Assembly: GCA_035645695.1 (NCBI GenBank)
Contig: DASQMC010000070.1
Span: 149,020 to 213,019, forward strand
DNA: 64,000 nucleotides
Origin: JAIVJZ01 sp035645695
Lineage (GTDB): Bacteria > Acidobacteriota > Blastocatellia > Pyrinomonadales > Pyrinomonadaceae
Reading direction: 5' to 3'
Of the stretch, positions 26,588 to 34,973 are shown one piece after another. Every line of letters starts with the position of its first letter. The stretch's first letter is position 1. The notes beneath the pieces are model-generated. The model did no database searches and was not told the DNA's origin. It was given only the letters and a program-made list of their open reading frames with translations. The position numbers and the translations under genes are program-made.

Positions 26588-28273
26588 ATGAGTAACAAAA
26601 AGTCATCCGCGTTGGTCTTCTCATTGCTGTGCTCGTGTGCGCTGGCGCTGCTCGTGGCGCTTCCGCCGTCCGGCGCGGCGCACGACGGCGACAAACACAT
26701 CGGCGAGGGCGGCAATGGACAACCGGGCGGACAGCCTTTGTCGGCGTTGGGCTTCACGCCGTGCGTGAACGGAATGGCCGCCACGTTTCCCTGTCGAAAT
26801 GTCGATCTCGCTTCGTTCCTCCCGCTCGCGAGCATCGGCGGCGGCACGGGCAACGATGTCTGGGGCTGGACTGACCCGGCCACGAACAAAGAATATGCGC
26901 TCATGGGTCGTTCGAGCGGAACTGCCTTCGTGGACATCAGCGACGCCGAAAACCCCGTCTATCTCGGCAATCTGCCCACGCACAGCGTCGATTCCGTCTG
27001 GCGTTCGATCAAGGTTTATGCCAACCACGCCTTCATCGTAAGCGAGGCGGCGAATCATGGAATGCAGGTCTTCGACCTGACGCGTTTGCGTAATCTCCCG
27101 TCCCCCGCGCCCGTCACTTTTACCGAAACGGCACACTACAACGGCTTCAGCCGCGCGCATACGATCACCATCAACGAAAGGACGGGCTTCGCTTACGCCA
27201 ACGGCGTGACCGCTTACGCCGACGCCGCCGCCAACAAGTGCGCGCGCGGCCTACACATGATAGACGTGCGAAACCCCGTCCAGCCGGTCTTCGCCGGGTG
27301 CTTCGATGCGGACGGCTACACGCACGATTCGCAATGCGTCACTTACAACGGCCCGGACGCCGATTATCGCAACCGGGAGATTTGCTTCAATTCCAACGAA
27401 GACACTCTGACCATCGTGGATGTCACCGATAAGAAGTCGCCGCGGCAACTGTCGCGCACTATTTATGACGGCAGTGCCTACACCCATCAGGGCTGGCTGA
27501 CCGACGATCACTCCCTGTTTTTAGTTGACGACGAATTGGACGAGCAAAAGCTCAAGACGAAGACGCGCACGCATATCTTCAACGTCTCCGACCTCGATGC
27601 GCCGTCAATCACGGGTTTCCACGAAGGCACGACCACCGCGATTGATCACAACCTCTACATCCTCGGCCGCTACGCTTATCAATCCAACTACCGGAGCGGC
27701 CTGCGCGTGCTCGACATCAGCCAGGCCGCTACGGCCACGCTGCAAGAGGTCGGCTATTTCGACGTTTACCCGGCGGACGATCTGCCGAACTTTAACGGCA
27801 CCTGGAGTAATTACCCGTTCTTCAAAAGCGGCGTCGTCATAGTCAGCGGCATCGAGCAGGGACTTTTCATGCTCCGGCCGAAGACGGATTTTGCCCAGAC
27901 GCCTCAACTTCTCACGGAATGGAACTCGACCCGCGCGATTGCGCTCGAATCGGTGACGCGCATGCGAGAACCCTTCGCCGTCAAGTCGACCCAGAACTTC
28001 AGCGCCGACGGGCGCACGCGTGTCGTGCTGTTCGCGGCCAACGTGAATCTCGCGCCGGGCGAGCCTCAGACGGTCGTCAAGGCTCAGGCGGAAGATGCCG
28101 CGCAGAGAATCTATCCTCTGGCCGTGGAACACGTCGGCAAGGTTCCCGATTACGAACGGGTAACGCAGGTGGTCGTCGTCTTGCCGGACGAACTGGCGAA
28201 TGCGGGCGATGTCTCGGTGAGCATCAGCCTGCGCGGCACGCCCGGCAACAAAGCTCTGATTAGAATCCAGTGA
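26588..28273 (+). CDS. Choice-of-anchor B family exported protein (LVIVD repeats)
   Basis: 561 residues with a signal peptide (hydrophobic 8-27, ending SGAAHD). The rest is a beta-propeller of LVIVD-like blades: GTAFVDISDAENPVYLGNLP, GMQVFDLTRLRNLP, GLHMIDVRNPVQPVFAGCF, TLTIVDVTDKKSPRQLSRT, THIFNVSDLDAPSITGF, GLRVLDISQAA. WGWTDPATNKEYALMGRSSG near residue 96 is the family signature. It may bind a surface partner; no enzyme activity is known for the family. ATG at 26588 has AAGGAAG upstream, favoured over 26555. Confidence 0.88.
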   Translation: MSNKKSSALVFSLLCSCALALLVALPPSGAAHDGDKHIGEGGNGQPGGQPLSALGFTPCVNGMAATFPCRNVDLASFLPLASIGGGTGNDVWGWTDPATNKEYALMGRSSGTAFVDISDAENPVYLGNLPTHSVDSVWRSIKVYANHAFIVSEAANHGMQVFDLTRLRNLPSPAPVTFTETAHYNGFSRAHTITINERTGFAYANGVTAYADAAANKCARGLHMIDVRNPVQPVFAGCFDADGYTHDSQCVTYNGPDADYRNREICFNSNEDTLTIVDVTDKKSPRQLSRTIYDGSAYTHQGWLTDDHSLFLVDDELDEQKLKTKTRTHIFNVSDLDAPSITGFHEGTTTAIDHNLYILGRYAYQSNYRSGLRVLDISQAATATLQEVGYFDVYPADDLPNFNGTWSNYPFFKSGVVIVSGIEQGLFMLRPKTDFAQTPQLLTEWNSTRAIALESVTRMREPFAVKSTQNFSADGRTRVVLFAANVNLAPGEPQTVVKAQAEDAAQRIYPLAVEHVGKVPDYERVTQVVVVLPDELANAGDVSVSISLRGTPGNKALIRIQ

Positions 28274-28501
28274 AGATGCGGCGAGTCGCTTGTTCGCCCC
28301 CGACACAGCGACTCGCCGCTCGCCGTTTTATTCCTTCCTTGATCTTACCGGCCGCGTGGTTCGCGAAGCGGAGGCGGCGTCGTTCGTGCGTCCCGGTCTC
28401 TCGCCACGCGTGAAAAATCTCGCCGCCGACGAAGGCGAATTGCGCGAGAGGCGGCGCGAGCGAGCGAGGGCTGTAGTTTGTTTGGCGAAAGGAAGCGCGG
28501 G

Positions 28502-28999
28502 ATGAGCGAAGAGTGGCGGCGGGATGAGTATTTGATCAGCACGGATCGCGCGCGTCTGGACGTTGGATTGATTCACGAATTTCTGAGCGAGGCGTCTTAC
28601 TGGGCGAAGGGTCGCCCGCGCGCCGTGGTCGAACGCTCCATAGAGCATTCGCTCCCCTTCGGCGTTTACCTCGGCGCGCGGCAGGTCGGCTTTGCGCGCG
28701 TGATCACGGACTATGCGACGTTCGCGTGGATCGCGGACGTGTTCATCGTGGACGAGTTTCGCGGGCGCGGTCTGGCTAAGTGGCTCGGCGAGGTGATGAT
28801 CGCGCACCCGGACCTGCGGGGCTTTCGCCGCTGGGTGCTGGCGACGAAGGACGCGCACGAACTTTACCGCCGCATGGGTTTCCGTGAACTACAGCGTCCC
28901 GAACGCTGGATGGAGCGGCGCGACCCGGCGACCGTCGAGCGGCCGGATTACTGGGCGAGCGACGCGGTTGACGGCGATGGCCTGCCGGACAAAACCTGA
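28502..28999 (+). CDS. GNAT family N-acetyltransferase
   Basis: 165 residues. Acetyl-CoA binding motif A is ADVFIVDEFRGRGLAKWLG (R-G-R-G-L at about 87-91), motif B is ELYRRMGFRELQRPE. The N-terminal motif with FLSEASYWAKGRP is typical of a subgroup of small GNATs of unknown substrate. ATG at 28502 has AAAGGAAG upstream, so the eight codons before it (from 28478) are not used. The stop is five bases before a perfect inverted repeat. Confidence 0.88.
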   Translation: MSEEWRRDEYLISTDRARLDVGLIHEFLSEASYWAKGRPRAVVERSIEHSLPFGVYLGARQVGFARVITDYATFAWIADVFIVDEFRGRGLAKWLGEVMIAHPDLRGFRRWVLATKDAHELYRRMGFRELQRPERWMERRDPATVERPDYWASDAVDGDGLPDKT

Positions 29000-29003
29000 A
29001 TTT

Positions 29004-29105
29004 TCTCTGTGCCCCCTGCGGTGTCCTCTGTGTCTGCGGTGATGAATGCTGATTAAGAGTCATTCACCGCCGCAGACACAGAGGACACCGCAGGGGGCAC
29101 AGAGA
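29004..29105. repeat. Perfect 36-base inverted repeat, CTCTGTGTCTGCGG family
   Basis: Arms at 29004-29039 and 29070-29105 are perfect complements around a 30-base loop. Related arms flank the MITE-like element at 4452-4790. It follows the GNAT stop codon immediately. Confidence 0.92.
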
Positions 29106-29198
29106 GTTGAAGGCTGTCGGCGCGGTGATGCGAAGTTAACTTTCTCCGTCTTTGTCTCTTTGCGGCCAGGTGTTAATTTCAAGCGGGCAGGATATTCA

Positions 29199-30128
29199 AT
29201 GAGCGCACCCGTTGCCGTCTGGTTGTTGTTGAGTTTGATTTGGGGTTCGACGTGGCTGTTCATCAAACTCGGCTTACAGGATTTGCCGCCGTTCACTTTC
29301 GCGGGCGGTCGGTTCGTCGTGGCCGCGTGCGTCTTGCTCTGTGTGATCGCCGTCCGGCGCGTGCCGCTGCCGCGCGCGCGCCGCGACTGGCTGCTTATCG
29401 CCTTGACGGGCGTGATGGCCTTCTCGGTCAATTACGGCCTGCTGTTCTGGGGCGAGCAGCGCACCTCTTCGGGGCTGGCGGCCATCCTGCAAACGATCAT
29501 CCCGGCCTTCGGCCTCGTCATCGCGCATTACTACCTGCCGGACGAGCGCATCACGCTCTGGAAGGTGTGCGGCATCGCGCTCGGCGTCGCGGGCGTGGCA
29601 TTGATCTTCTCGGATCAGGCGAGCGTGGAGGACGGCCGTTCGGCGCTCATGGGAAGCGCGGCCATCGTCGTCGGCGCGTTCTGCGTGGCCTACTCGAACG
29701 TGCTGGTGAAGGCGCACGCACGCCACATCGAACCGGCGGCGCTGGCGGCCGGGCAGATGATCTTCGGACTCGTGCCGCTGCTCGTCGCCGGGCTGACGCT
29801 CGAAGGCAACCCTCTCTCGTTTAGCTGGACGCCGCTCGCCGTCCTCTCGCTCCTCTATCTTGCGCTCGTCGGTTCGGCCGCCGCCTTCCTGTTGTTCTAC
29901 TGGCTCGTGCGCAATATGGACGTGACGAACACGATGCTGATCTCGCTCGTTACGCCGCCCATCGCGGTGTTCCTCGGCTGGCTCGTTCTCGGAGAAGAGT
30001 TGACGTGGCGCACGGCGGCCGGCGCGCTCTGCATCATGTCGGGCATCGCCCTGATCGTCACGCGCAGGAAGAAAGAGTTGCAGGCGTCGAACACGGTCGC
30101 GATGATCAAGGAGTGCGAGACGAATTGA
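29199..30128 (+). CDS. EamA/DMT family transporter
   Basis: 309 residues, ten membrane helices in two EamA repeats. WLLLSLIWGSTWLFIKLGL opens the first repeat and VAYSNVLVKAHARHIEP the second; AAGALCIMSGIALIV closes it. The substrate is unknown; relatives export amino acids or metabolites such as cysteine. The start at ATG 29199 has AGGA seven bases upstream; the frame is open to 29046 through the inverted repeat, which is not coding. Next in a row with a trans-sulfuration enzyme 22 bases downstream, which makes a thiol or amino acid a reasonable guess. Confidence 0.88.
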   Translation: MSAPVAVWLLLSLIWGSTWLFIKLGLQDLPPFTFAGGRFVVAACVLLCVIAVRRVPLPRARRDWLLIALTGVMAFSVNYGLLFWGEQRTSSGLAAILQTIIPAFGLVIAHYYLPDERITLWKVCGIALGVAGVALIFSDQASVEDGRSALMGSAAIVVGAFCVAYSNVLVKAHARHIEPAALAAGQMIFGLVPLLVAGLTLEGNPLSFSWTPLAVLSLLYLALVGSAAAFLLFYWLVRNMDVTNTMLISLVTPPIAVFLGWLVLGEELTWRTAAGALCIMSGIALIVTRRKKELQASNTVAMIKECETN

Positions 30129-30150
30129 ATTTCGACGGGGAGAATTCACG

Positions 30151-31362
30151 ATGAAACCTGACGACGGGCAGGACGAATGGGAAGGCATGCAGACGAAGGC
30201 CGTGCATGCCTCGCGCGAACACAACACGACGCACGCCGTCAGTTCGCCGATCTGGCAGACTTCGTCCTTTCGCGCCGACTCGCCCGAGCACTTCGCCGAG
30301 ATCGCCACGGCCGCGCGTCCCGCGGAGTTCTACACGCGCTACGGCAATCCCACCCACAAGCAGGCCGAAGCCACCATCGCCGCGCTCGAAGGCGGCGAGG
30401 CCGCGCTTCTGGCCGCCTCCGGGATGGGCGCGATCTTCACGGCCATGCTCTGCAACCTCAGGGCGGGCGACCACGTCGTCGCGCAGCGCAATCTCTACGC
30501 GGGCACGACGACGCTCGTCGAAGAGTTGCTCGCGCGCTGGGGCATCGAGCACACGTTCGTCTCGCAGACGGGCGCGGCCGATTTCGCGGCGGCCGTGCGC
30601 CCCACTACGAAACTCATCTGCGTCGAGACGCCGACCAACCCGCTCATGCTCATCACCGATCTGCGCGCCGTCGCCGCGCTCGGGCGCGAGCGCGGGATCA
30701 CGACGATGGTTGACAACACGTTCGCCACGCCCATCAATCAACGCCCGCTCGAACTCGGCATAGACGTGTGCGTCCACAGCGCGACGAAATACCTCGGCGG
30801 CCACAACGACATCACGGCGGGCGTCATCGTCGGCGCGAGCGCCTTTGTCGAGCGCGCTTGGAAATTCGGGCTGGTGACGGGCGCGGTGCTCGGGCCTTTC
30901 GACGCGTGGCTGCTCCTGCGCGGCCTGCGCACGCTCGGTCTCAGAATCGAGCGGCACAACCGGAACGCGGTGGCGCTTGCGCGCTTCCTCGAAACGCATC
31001 CGCGTGTGGAGCGCGTACACTATCCCGGCCTCCCGTCGCACCCGCAGCACGAACTCGCCCGCGCGCAGATGAGCGGCTTCACGGGCATGTTCGGCGTGGA
31101 AGTGCGCGGCGGGTTTCGCGCGGCGGAAAAATTCATGGGCGCGCTCAAACTGGGGGTGAACGCGGCGAGCCTCGGCGGCCACGGAACGCTCGTCGTGCAT
31201 CCGGCGGCGATGTGGGGGCGGCAACTAACAAGCGCGCAACGCGCCGAAATGAGCATCGGCGACAGCCTCGTGCGCGTCTCCGTCGGACTGGAAGACGAAG
31301 TTGATCTGCTCAAGGATTTCGCGCGTGCGCTCGACGGCCTCGGAGAGTTCGCCGACGAGTAG
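30151..31362 (+). CDS. PLP-dependent trans-sulfuration enzyme (cystathionine gamma-synthase/O-succinylhomoserine sulfhydrylase family)
   Basis: 403 residues. It belongs to the Cys/Met-metabolism PLP family: YTRYGNPTHKQAEATIAALEGGEAAL and ASGMGAI bind the cofactor phosphate, VDNTFATP holds the Asp, and HSATKYLGGHNDI contains the Schiff-base lysine. SLGGHGTLVVHPAAM near the end is the substrate-site stretch. Members make or cleave cystathionine, or fix sulfide on homoserine esters; the sequence alone does not let me choose. ATG 30151 has GGGGAG eleven bases upstream. It follows the EamA transporter closely, likely one transcript. Confidence 0.9.
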   Translation: MKPDDGQDEWEGMQTKAVHASREHNTTHAVSSPIWQTSSFRADSPEHFAEIATAARPAEFYTRYGNPTHKQAEATIAALEGGEAALLAASGMGAIFTAMLCNLRAGDHVVAQRNLYAGTTTLVEELLARWGIEHTFVSQTGAADFAAAVRPTTKLICVETPTNPLMLITDLRAVAALGRERGITTMVDNTFATPINQRPLELGIDVCVHSATKYLGGHNDITAGVIVGASAFVERAWKFGLVTGAVLGPFDAWLLLRGLRTLGLRIERHNRNAVALARFLETHPRVERVHYPGLPSHPQHELARAQMSGFTGMFGVEVRGGFRAAEKFMGALKLGVNAASLGGHGTLVVHPAAMWGRQLTSAQRAEMSIGDSLVRVSVGLEDEVDLLKDFARALDGLGEFADE

Positions 31363-31401
31363 TTTGAGAATTTCGCATCGACGCGGATAGGGAGGAAAGG
31401 C

Positions 31402-32331
31402 TTGAGAAAACTACGCTATCACTTCGTTGATGTCTTCACAGACCGGCAGTTCGGCGGCAATCCGCTGGCGGTCTTTACGAACGGGCGCGGCATTCGTGCG
31501 GAGACCATGCAGTCAATCGCCAAAGAGTTGAATCTGTCCGAGACGACTTTCGTTTTGCCGCCCGACGACGCCGCGAACGATTACCGCGTGCGCATCTTCA
31601 CGCCGGGAAAGGAACTGCCGATGGCAGGCCACCCCACAATCGGGACGACCTACGTGCTCGCGCGCGAGCACCTGATCGCGCGCGGCCGCGAAGGCGCGGA
31701 GACGACGATCAAACTCGAAGAGGGCGTCGGCACGATCCCCGTCCGCATCGAATGGCGAGAGGGCGGCGCGCGCTTCATCGAGATGCGGCAACCGCGCCCG
31801 ACCTTCGGGGCGCGCGTCGCGGACGTGCGCGCGGTGGCGGAGATGTTGTCAATCGAGCCGGAAGAGATCGCGGAGACGAATTTGCCGCTCGAAGTTGTTT
31901 CGTGCGGCGTGCCGTTTTTCTATGTGCCGGTGAAAAGTTTGCGCGCGGTGCAAAATATCAAGTTTCGCGTTGACGTGTGGGAGAACAAACTCAAACGGGT
32001 CGTCCCGCCCGAGGTGTTCGTCTTCACGCGCGAGGTGGAGTATCACGGTTCGACCGTGCATAGCCGCATGTTCGCGCCCGGCATGGGGATTTGGGAAGAC
32101 CCGGCGACGGGCGGCGCGAGCGGGCCGCTCGGCTGCTATCTCGTGCGGCACGGCGTCGTCGCGTGCGACGGCGGCGAGGTCGAAATCGTGAGCGAGCAGG
32201 GGATCGAAATGGGGCGTCCGAGTTTCATCAGGATCAGGATCGCGCGCCGGGAGGGCGAAGAGATAACGGACGTGCGCGTCGGCGGCGAATGCCGCTTCAT
32301 GGGCGAGGGCTATCTTGAAGTTGAAGATTAG
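31402..32331 (+). CDS. PhzF family isomerase-like protein
   Basis: 309 residues in the diaminopimelate-epimerase-like double fold of PhzF. YHFVDVFTDRQFGGNPLAVF starts the first half, with LNLSETTFVLPP carrying the catalytic-type Glu (about residue 47), followed by RIFTPGKELPMAGHPTIGT. The second half has DPATGGASGPLGCYLV and GRPSFIRI. PhzF proteins isomerise or are of unknown role outside phenazine operons; no other phenazine gene is present. The start is TTG at 31402 with a very good GGGAGGAAAGG five bases upstream. Fourth gene of the co-directional run. Confidence 0.9.
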   Translation: MRKLRYHFVDVFTDRQFGGNPLAVFTNGRGIRAETMQSIAKELNLSETTFVLPPDDAANDYRVRIFTPGKELPMAGHPTIGTTYVLAREHLIARGREGAETTIKLEEGVGTIPVRIEWREGGARFIEMRQPRPTFGARVADVRAVAEMLSIEPEEIAETNLPLEVVSCGVPFFYVPVKSLRAVQNIKFRVDVWENKLKRVVPPEVFVFTREVEYHGSTVHSRMFAPGMGIWEDPATGGASGPLGCYLVRHGVVACDGGEVEIVSEQGIEMGRPSFIRIRIARREGEEITDVRVGGECRFMGEGYLEVED

Positions 32332-32352
32332 CCGGGCTGAAGCAGGGCGCGA

Positions 32353-32550
32353 ATGGGTAAACCGAAAAACAGATTTGTGACGCAAGCGGAAGCAGGGAAG
32401 GGCTGGCGCATCTGGGACAATAAACAGCGAAAGTGGTGGGGCGAGCAATACCGGAGCTTCCCCGAACAACTGCTCGCCGAGTTGAACGGCAACAAACGCC
32501 CTGAACAAATTACGGCGTTAATCAGGCAGACCGCGCGCAAGCGGTTTTAA
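32353..32550 (+). CDS. Small Trp-rich basic protein, unknown
   Basis: 65 residues, no family recognised. It is basic and has three or four tryptophans in the segment GWRIWDNKQRKWWGEQY, with a helical C-terminal half (EQLLAELN ... TALIRQTARKRF). It sits between PhzF (21-base gap) and the zinc dehydrogenase (33-base gap), all in one direction, with GCAGGG a few bases before the ATG. Position and ribosome site argue for a real gene; composition resembles a small nucleic-acid-binding protein, which is only a guess. Confidence 0.6.
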   Translation: MGKPKNRFVTQAEAGKGWRIWDNKQRKWWGEQYRSFPEQLLAELNGNKRPEQITALIRQTARKRF

Positions 32551-32583
32551 CGGCACAGTCTTTAACGTTCGAGGCCGGATACG

Positions 32584-33681
32584 ATGAGCAAAGTTCGCGT
32601 CGCGTTAATTCCCGAACCTCACGCGCCGGTCGAGGTGCGCGAGGTGGCGGAGCCGGAGTTGGAACCGGACTCCGCGCTGCTGGACGTGGAACTCTCGGAA
32701 GTGTGCGGCACGGACGTACACTTGCAGGGCGGGCGGCTGGCGGGCGTGCCTTACCCGCTCATCCCCGGCCATGTCTCGGTCGGGCGTCTCGGCAAGATTC
32801 GCGGGCGGTTGTCGGACATTGAAGGGCTGCCCTTCGCGGAAGGCGACCGCGTGACCTTTCTCGACGTGCACCGCACCTGTCACGCCTGCTGGCATTGTCT
32901 CGTCGCCAAGTCCTCGACGCGCTGCCCCGCGCGCAAAGTCTACGGCATCACTTACGGCCTCGCCGACGGGCTTTCCGGCGGCTGGTCGGAGAAGATTTAC
33001 CTCAAACCCGGTACGCGCGTGCTGCGCCTGAACGGGGCGGACGCCGAAACGTTCATGGCGGGCGGCTGCGGGCTGCCGACCGCGCTGCACGCGGTGGAAC
33101 GCGCGGGCGTGGAGATCGGCGACACGGTGCTCGTGCTCGGCAGCGGGCCGGTCGGGCTGTCCTCGATCATCTTCGCCTCGATGCGCGGCGCGCTACGCGT
33201 TCTCTGTGTGGGCGCGCCCGCCGCGAGGCTTGAGACGGCGCGCATGGTCGGCGCTTCCGCCACGCTCGACATCGAAACGCACGACGAGGCCGCGCGCGCC
33301 CGTTGGGTGCTGGAACAGACGGGCGGGCGCGGCGCGGACGTAACCATCGAAGCGACGGGCGCGCCAATCGCGGTCGCGCAGGCGATGCGCCACACGCGCG
33401 ACGGGGGAAGAGTCTCGGTCGTCGGGCAATACACGGATCACGGCGAGGTGTCGTTCAACCCGCATCTCGACCTCAACCGCAAACACCTGGACGTGCGCGG
33501 CTGTTGGGGTTCCGACTTCTCGCACTTCTATCGCGGCGCACAACTGATGGCCGACGCGGCGCGCTCGCGCCCGTGGTCGCTGATAAAACTCGAACGCTAC
33601 GGCCTCTCACGCGCGAACGATGCGCTCGCCGATGTCGCCTCCGGCCGCGTCGTCAAAGCCCTGATCGACCCGAACATTTAA
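32584..33681 (+). CDS. Zinc-dependent medium-chain dehydrogenase
   Basis: 365 residues of the alcohol/threonine/sorbitol dehydrogenase superfamily. Catalytic-zinc Cys is in EVCGTDVH (about residue 41); four structural-zinc cysteines lie in CHACWHCLVAKSSTRC (98-114). The Rossmann motif LGSGPVGL is near 183. The usual GHE of the catalytic site reads GHVSVG here, so the Glu is replaced by Val. Substrate unknown. Last gene of the co-directional series from 28502. Confidence 0.88.
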   Translation: MSKVRVALIPEPHAPVEVREVAEPELEPDSALLDVELSEVCGTDVHLQGGRLAGVPYPLIPGHVSVGRLGKIRGRLSDIEGLPFAEGDRVTFLDVHRTCHACWHCLVAKSSTRCPARKVYGITYGLADGLSGGWSEKIYLKPGTRVLRLNGADAETFMAGGCGLPTALHAVERAGVEIGDTVLVLGSGPVGLSSIIFASMRGALRVLCVGAPAARLETARMVGASATLDIETHDEAARARWVLEQTGGRGADVTIEATGAPIAVAQAMRHTRDGGRVSVVGQYTDHGEVSFNPHLDLNRKHLDVRGCWGSDFSHFYRGAQLMADAARSRPWSLIKLERYGLSRANDALADVASGRVVKALIDPNI

Positions 33682-33763
33682 CGCGAGCCCACATTGCGGC
33701 TAACAAACAACGCTCGCCACCGCAAACGCACAGGAAGCGGAGCCCGCACAGAGAAAGAGTATT

Positions 33764-33863
33764 TTGAGATTTGAGATTTGAGATTTGAAGCCCGAGATTT
33801 CAGATTTGAGATTTGAGATTTGAGATTACAAATTTGAGATTTGAGATTTGAGATTTGAATTTG
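33764..33863. repeat. Heptanucleotide array, GAGATTT units
   Basis: About twelve direct copies of the 7-base unit GAGATTT in three blocks, interrupted by GAAGCCC and TACAAA. Unlike the other arrays there is no inverted half. It occupies the gap (33682-34010) between the dehydrogenase and hydrolase genes, which otherwise holds nothing I can identify except the short duplication at 33983. Confidence 0.92.
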
Positions 33864-33982
33864 TCTTGTATCTTCCCATGCGCCATCTCTGCGCTCTCCG
33901 TGTCCGGGGGCGGCTAGCGGAGCTATTCGCCGTCACTGGCAAACGTCGTAAGAAGACGCATTCACGCGCTTCGTGTACAGCA

Positions 33983-34026
33983 TCATGAAAAAACTGCTGC
34001 TCATTACTTCATGAAAAAACTGCTGC
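33983..34026 (+). repeat. Duplicated start region of the hydrolase gene
   Basis: TCATGAAAAAACTGCTGC occurs at 33983-34000 and again at 34009-34026, 26 bases apart. The first ATG (33985) opens a nine-codon frame, MKKLLLITS, whose TGA (34012-34014) overlaps the second ATG (34011). Confidence 0.9.
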
Positions 34027-34973
34027 GCATTCTGCTTCTGCTTGTCGTCGTGGCGGCGATAGCCTTCACCGTCTTCTGGTACGCGCGTCCCGCCGATCTC
34101 GATTTCGAGGAGTTTCGCGCCGCCGTCCCGCACACCGCCGCGAGTCGCTTCGCGGACGTGGAAGGCGTCGGGCGCGTCCACTATCAGGAGAAGGGGAGCG
34201 GGCGCGCTCTCGTGTTGATTCACGGTAACAATTCCTCCACCTATTCGTGGGCGGATGTTTTCGACGAACTCGCGAAGGAGTTTCGCGTCGTCGCGCTCGA
34301 TCTGAAAGGCTTCGGCTTCACGGCGAAACCCGATGGCGACTACAGCATCGAGGCGCAGGCCGCGCTCGTCGTGCGCCTGCTCGACAGGCTCAGGATCGAG
34401 CGCGCCGCGCTGTGCGGCAGTTCGATGGGCGGCGCGGTCGCGCTCGCGACGGCGATAAATTACCCGCAGCGCGTCGATTCGCTCGTCCTCGTCGGCTCGT
34501 CCGCATTCGACGAAGTGCGCGGTGGCTCGCTCGCGCCAGCCTACCTGCGCTGGCCTTACATCGGCGGGGCGATCACCGCGCTCGCGCTCACGTCGGACGC
34601 GCTGGTGCGAGAGGGGCTACGCAAAAGTTTCCACGACCCGTCGAAGGTGACGGACGAGCGCGTCGCGGCCTACTATCGCCCGCTCCGAACGCGCGGCGGG
34701 CAGAGCGCGGCGCGGCTCGTACGCGACGGGCGCGACTACACGCGGATCGAACGTGCGCTCGATAAAATACGCCGGCCGACGCTCCTGATCTGGGGCGCGC
34801 AGGATCGCGTGAACTTGTTGGAGGACGGGCGACGCCTGCACGCGCTGATCACGGGGTCGCAACTCGTCGTCTTCGACAATTGCGGGCATCTGCCGCAGGA
34901 AGAGATGCCCGCGGCGTTTGCGCGCGAAGTGGTGGGCTTTATGAAGCGAACGGCGGCGGCCGCGAATCGCTAG
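34011..34973 (+). CDS. Membrane-anchored or exported alpha/beta hydrolase
   Basis: 320 residues. The N-terminal helix (KLLRILLLLVVVAAIAFTVFWYA) has no clear cleavage site and may anchor the protein. VLIHGNNSSTYSW holds the oxyanion loop, CGSSMGGAVAL the nucleophile Ser, LLIWGAQDRVN the acid Asp, and FDNCGHLPQEE the His: a complete triad of the haloperoxidase/lipase-like group. Substrate unknown. The gene end overlaps the convergent asd end by four bases. Its start is duplicated 26 bases upstream. Confidence 0.88.
   Translation: MKKLLRILLLLVVVAAIAFTVFWYARPADLDFEEFRAAVPHTAASRFADVEGVGRVHYQEKGSGRALVLIHGNNSSTYSWADVFDELAKEFRVVALDLKGFGFTAKPDGDYSIEAQAALVVRLLDRLRIERAALCGSSMGGAVALATAINYPQRVDSLVLVGSSAFDEVRGGSLAPAYLRWPYIGGAITALALTSDALVREGLRKSFHDPSKVTDERVAAYYRPLRTRGGQSAARLVRDGRDYTRIERALDKIRRPTLLIWGAQDRVNLLEDGRRLHALITGSQLVVFDNCGHLPQEEMPAAFAREVVGFMKRTAAAANR

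Noticed and set aside
30106..31224. 372-codon frame antisense to the trans-sulfuration gene
   Set aside because: Shadow frame; the plus-strand enzyme has complete PLP motifs.
33764..33863. Looks at first like a CRISPR-type array
   Set aside because: Units are 7 bases with no spacers of uniform length, and no cas gene is near.
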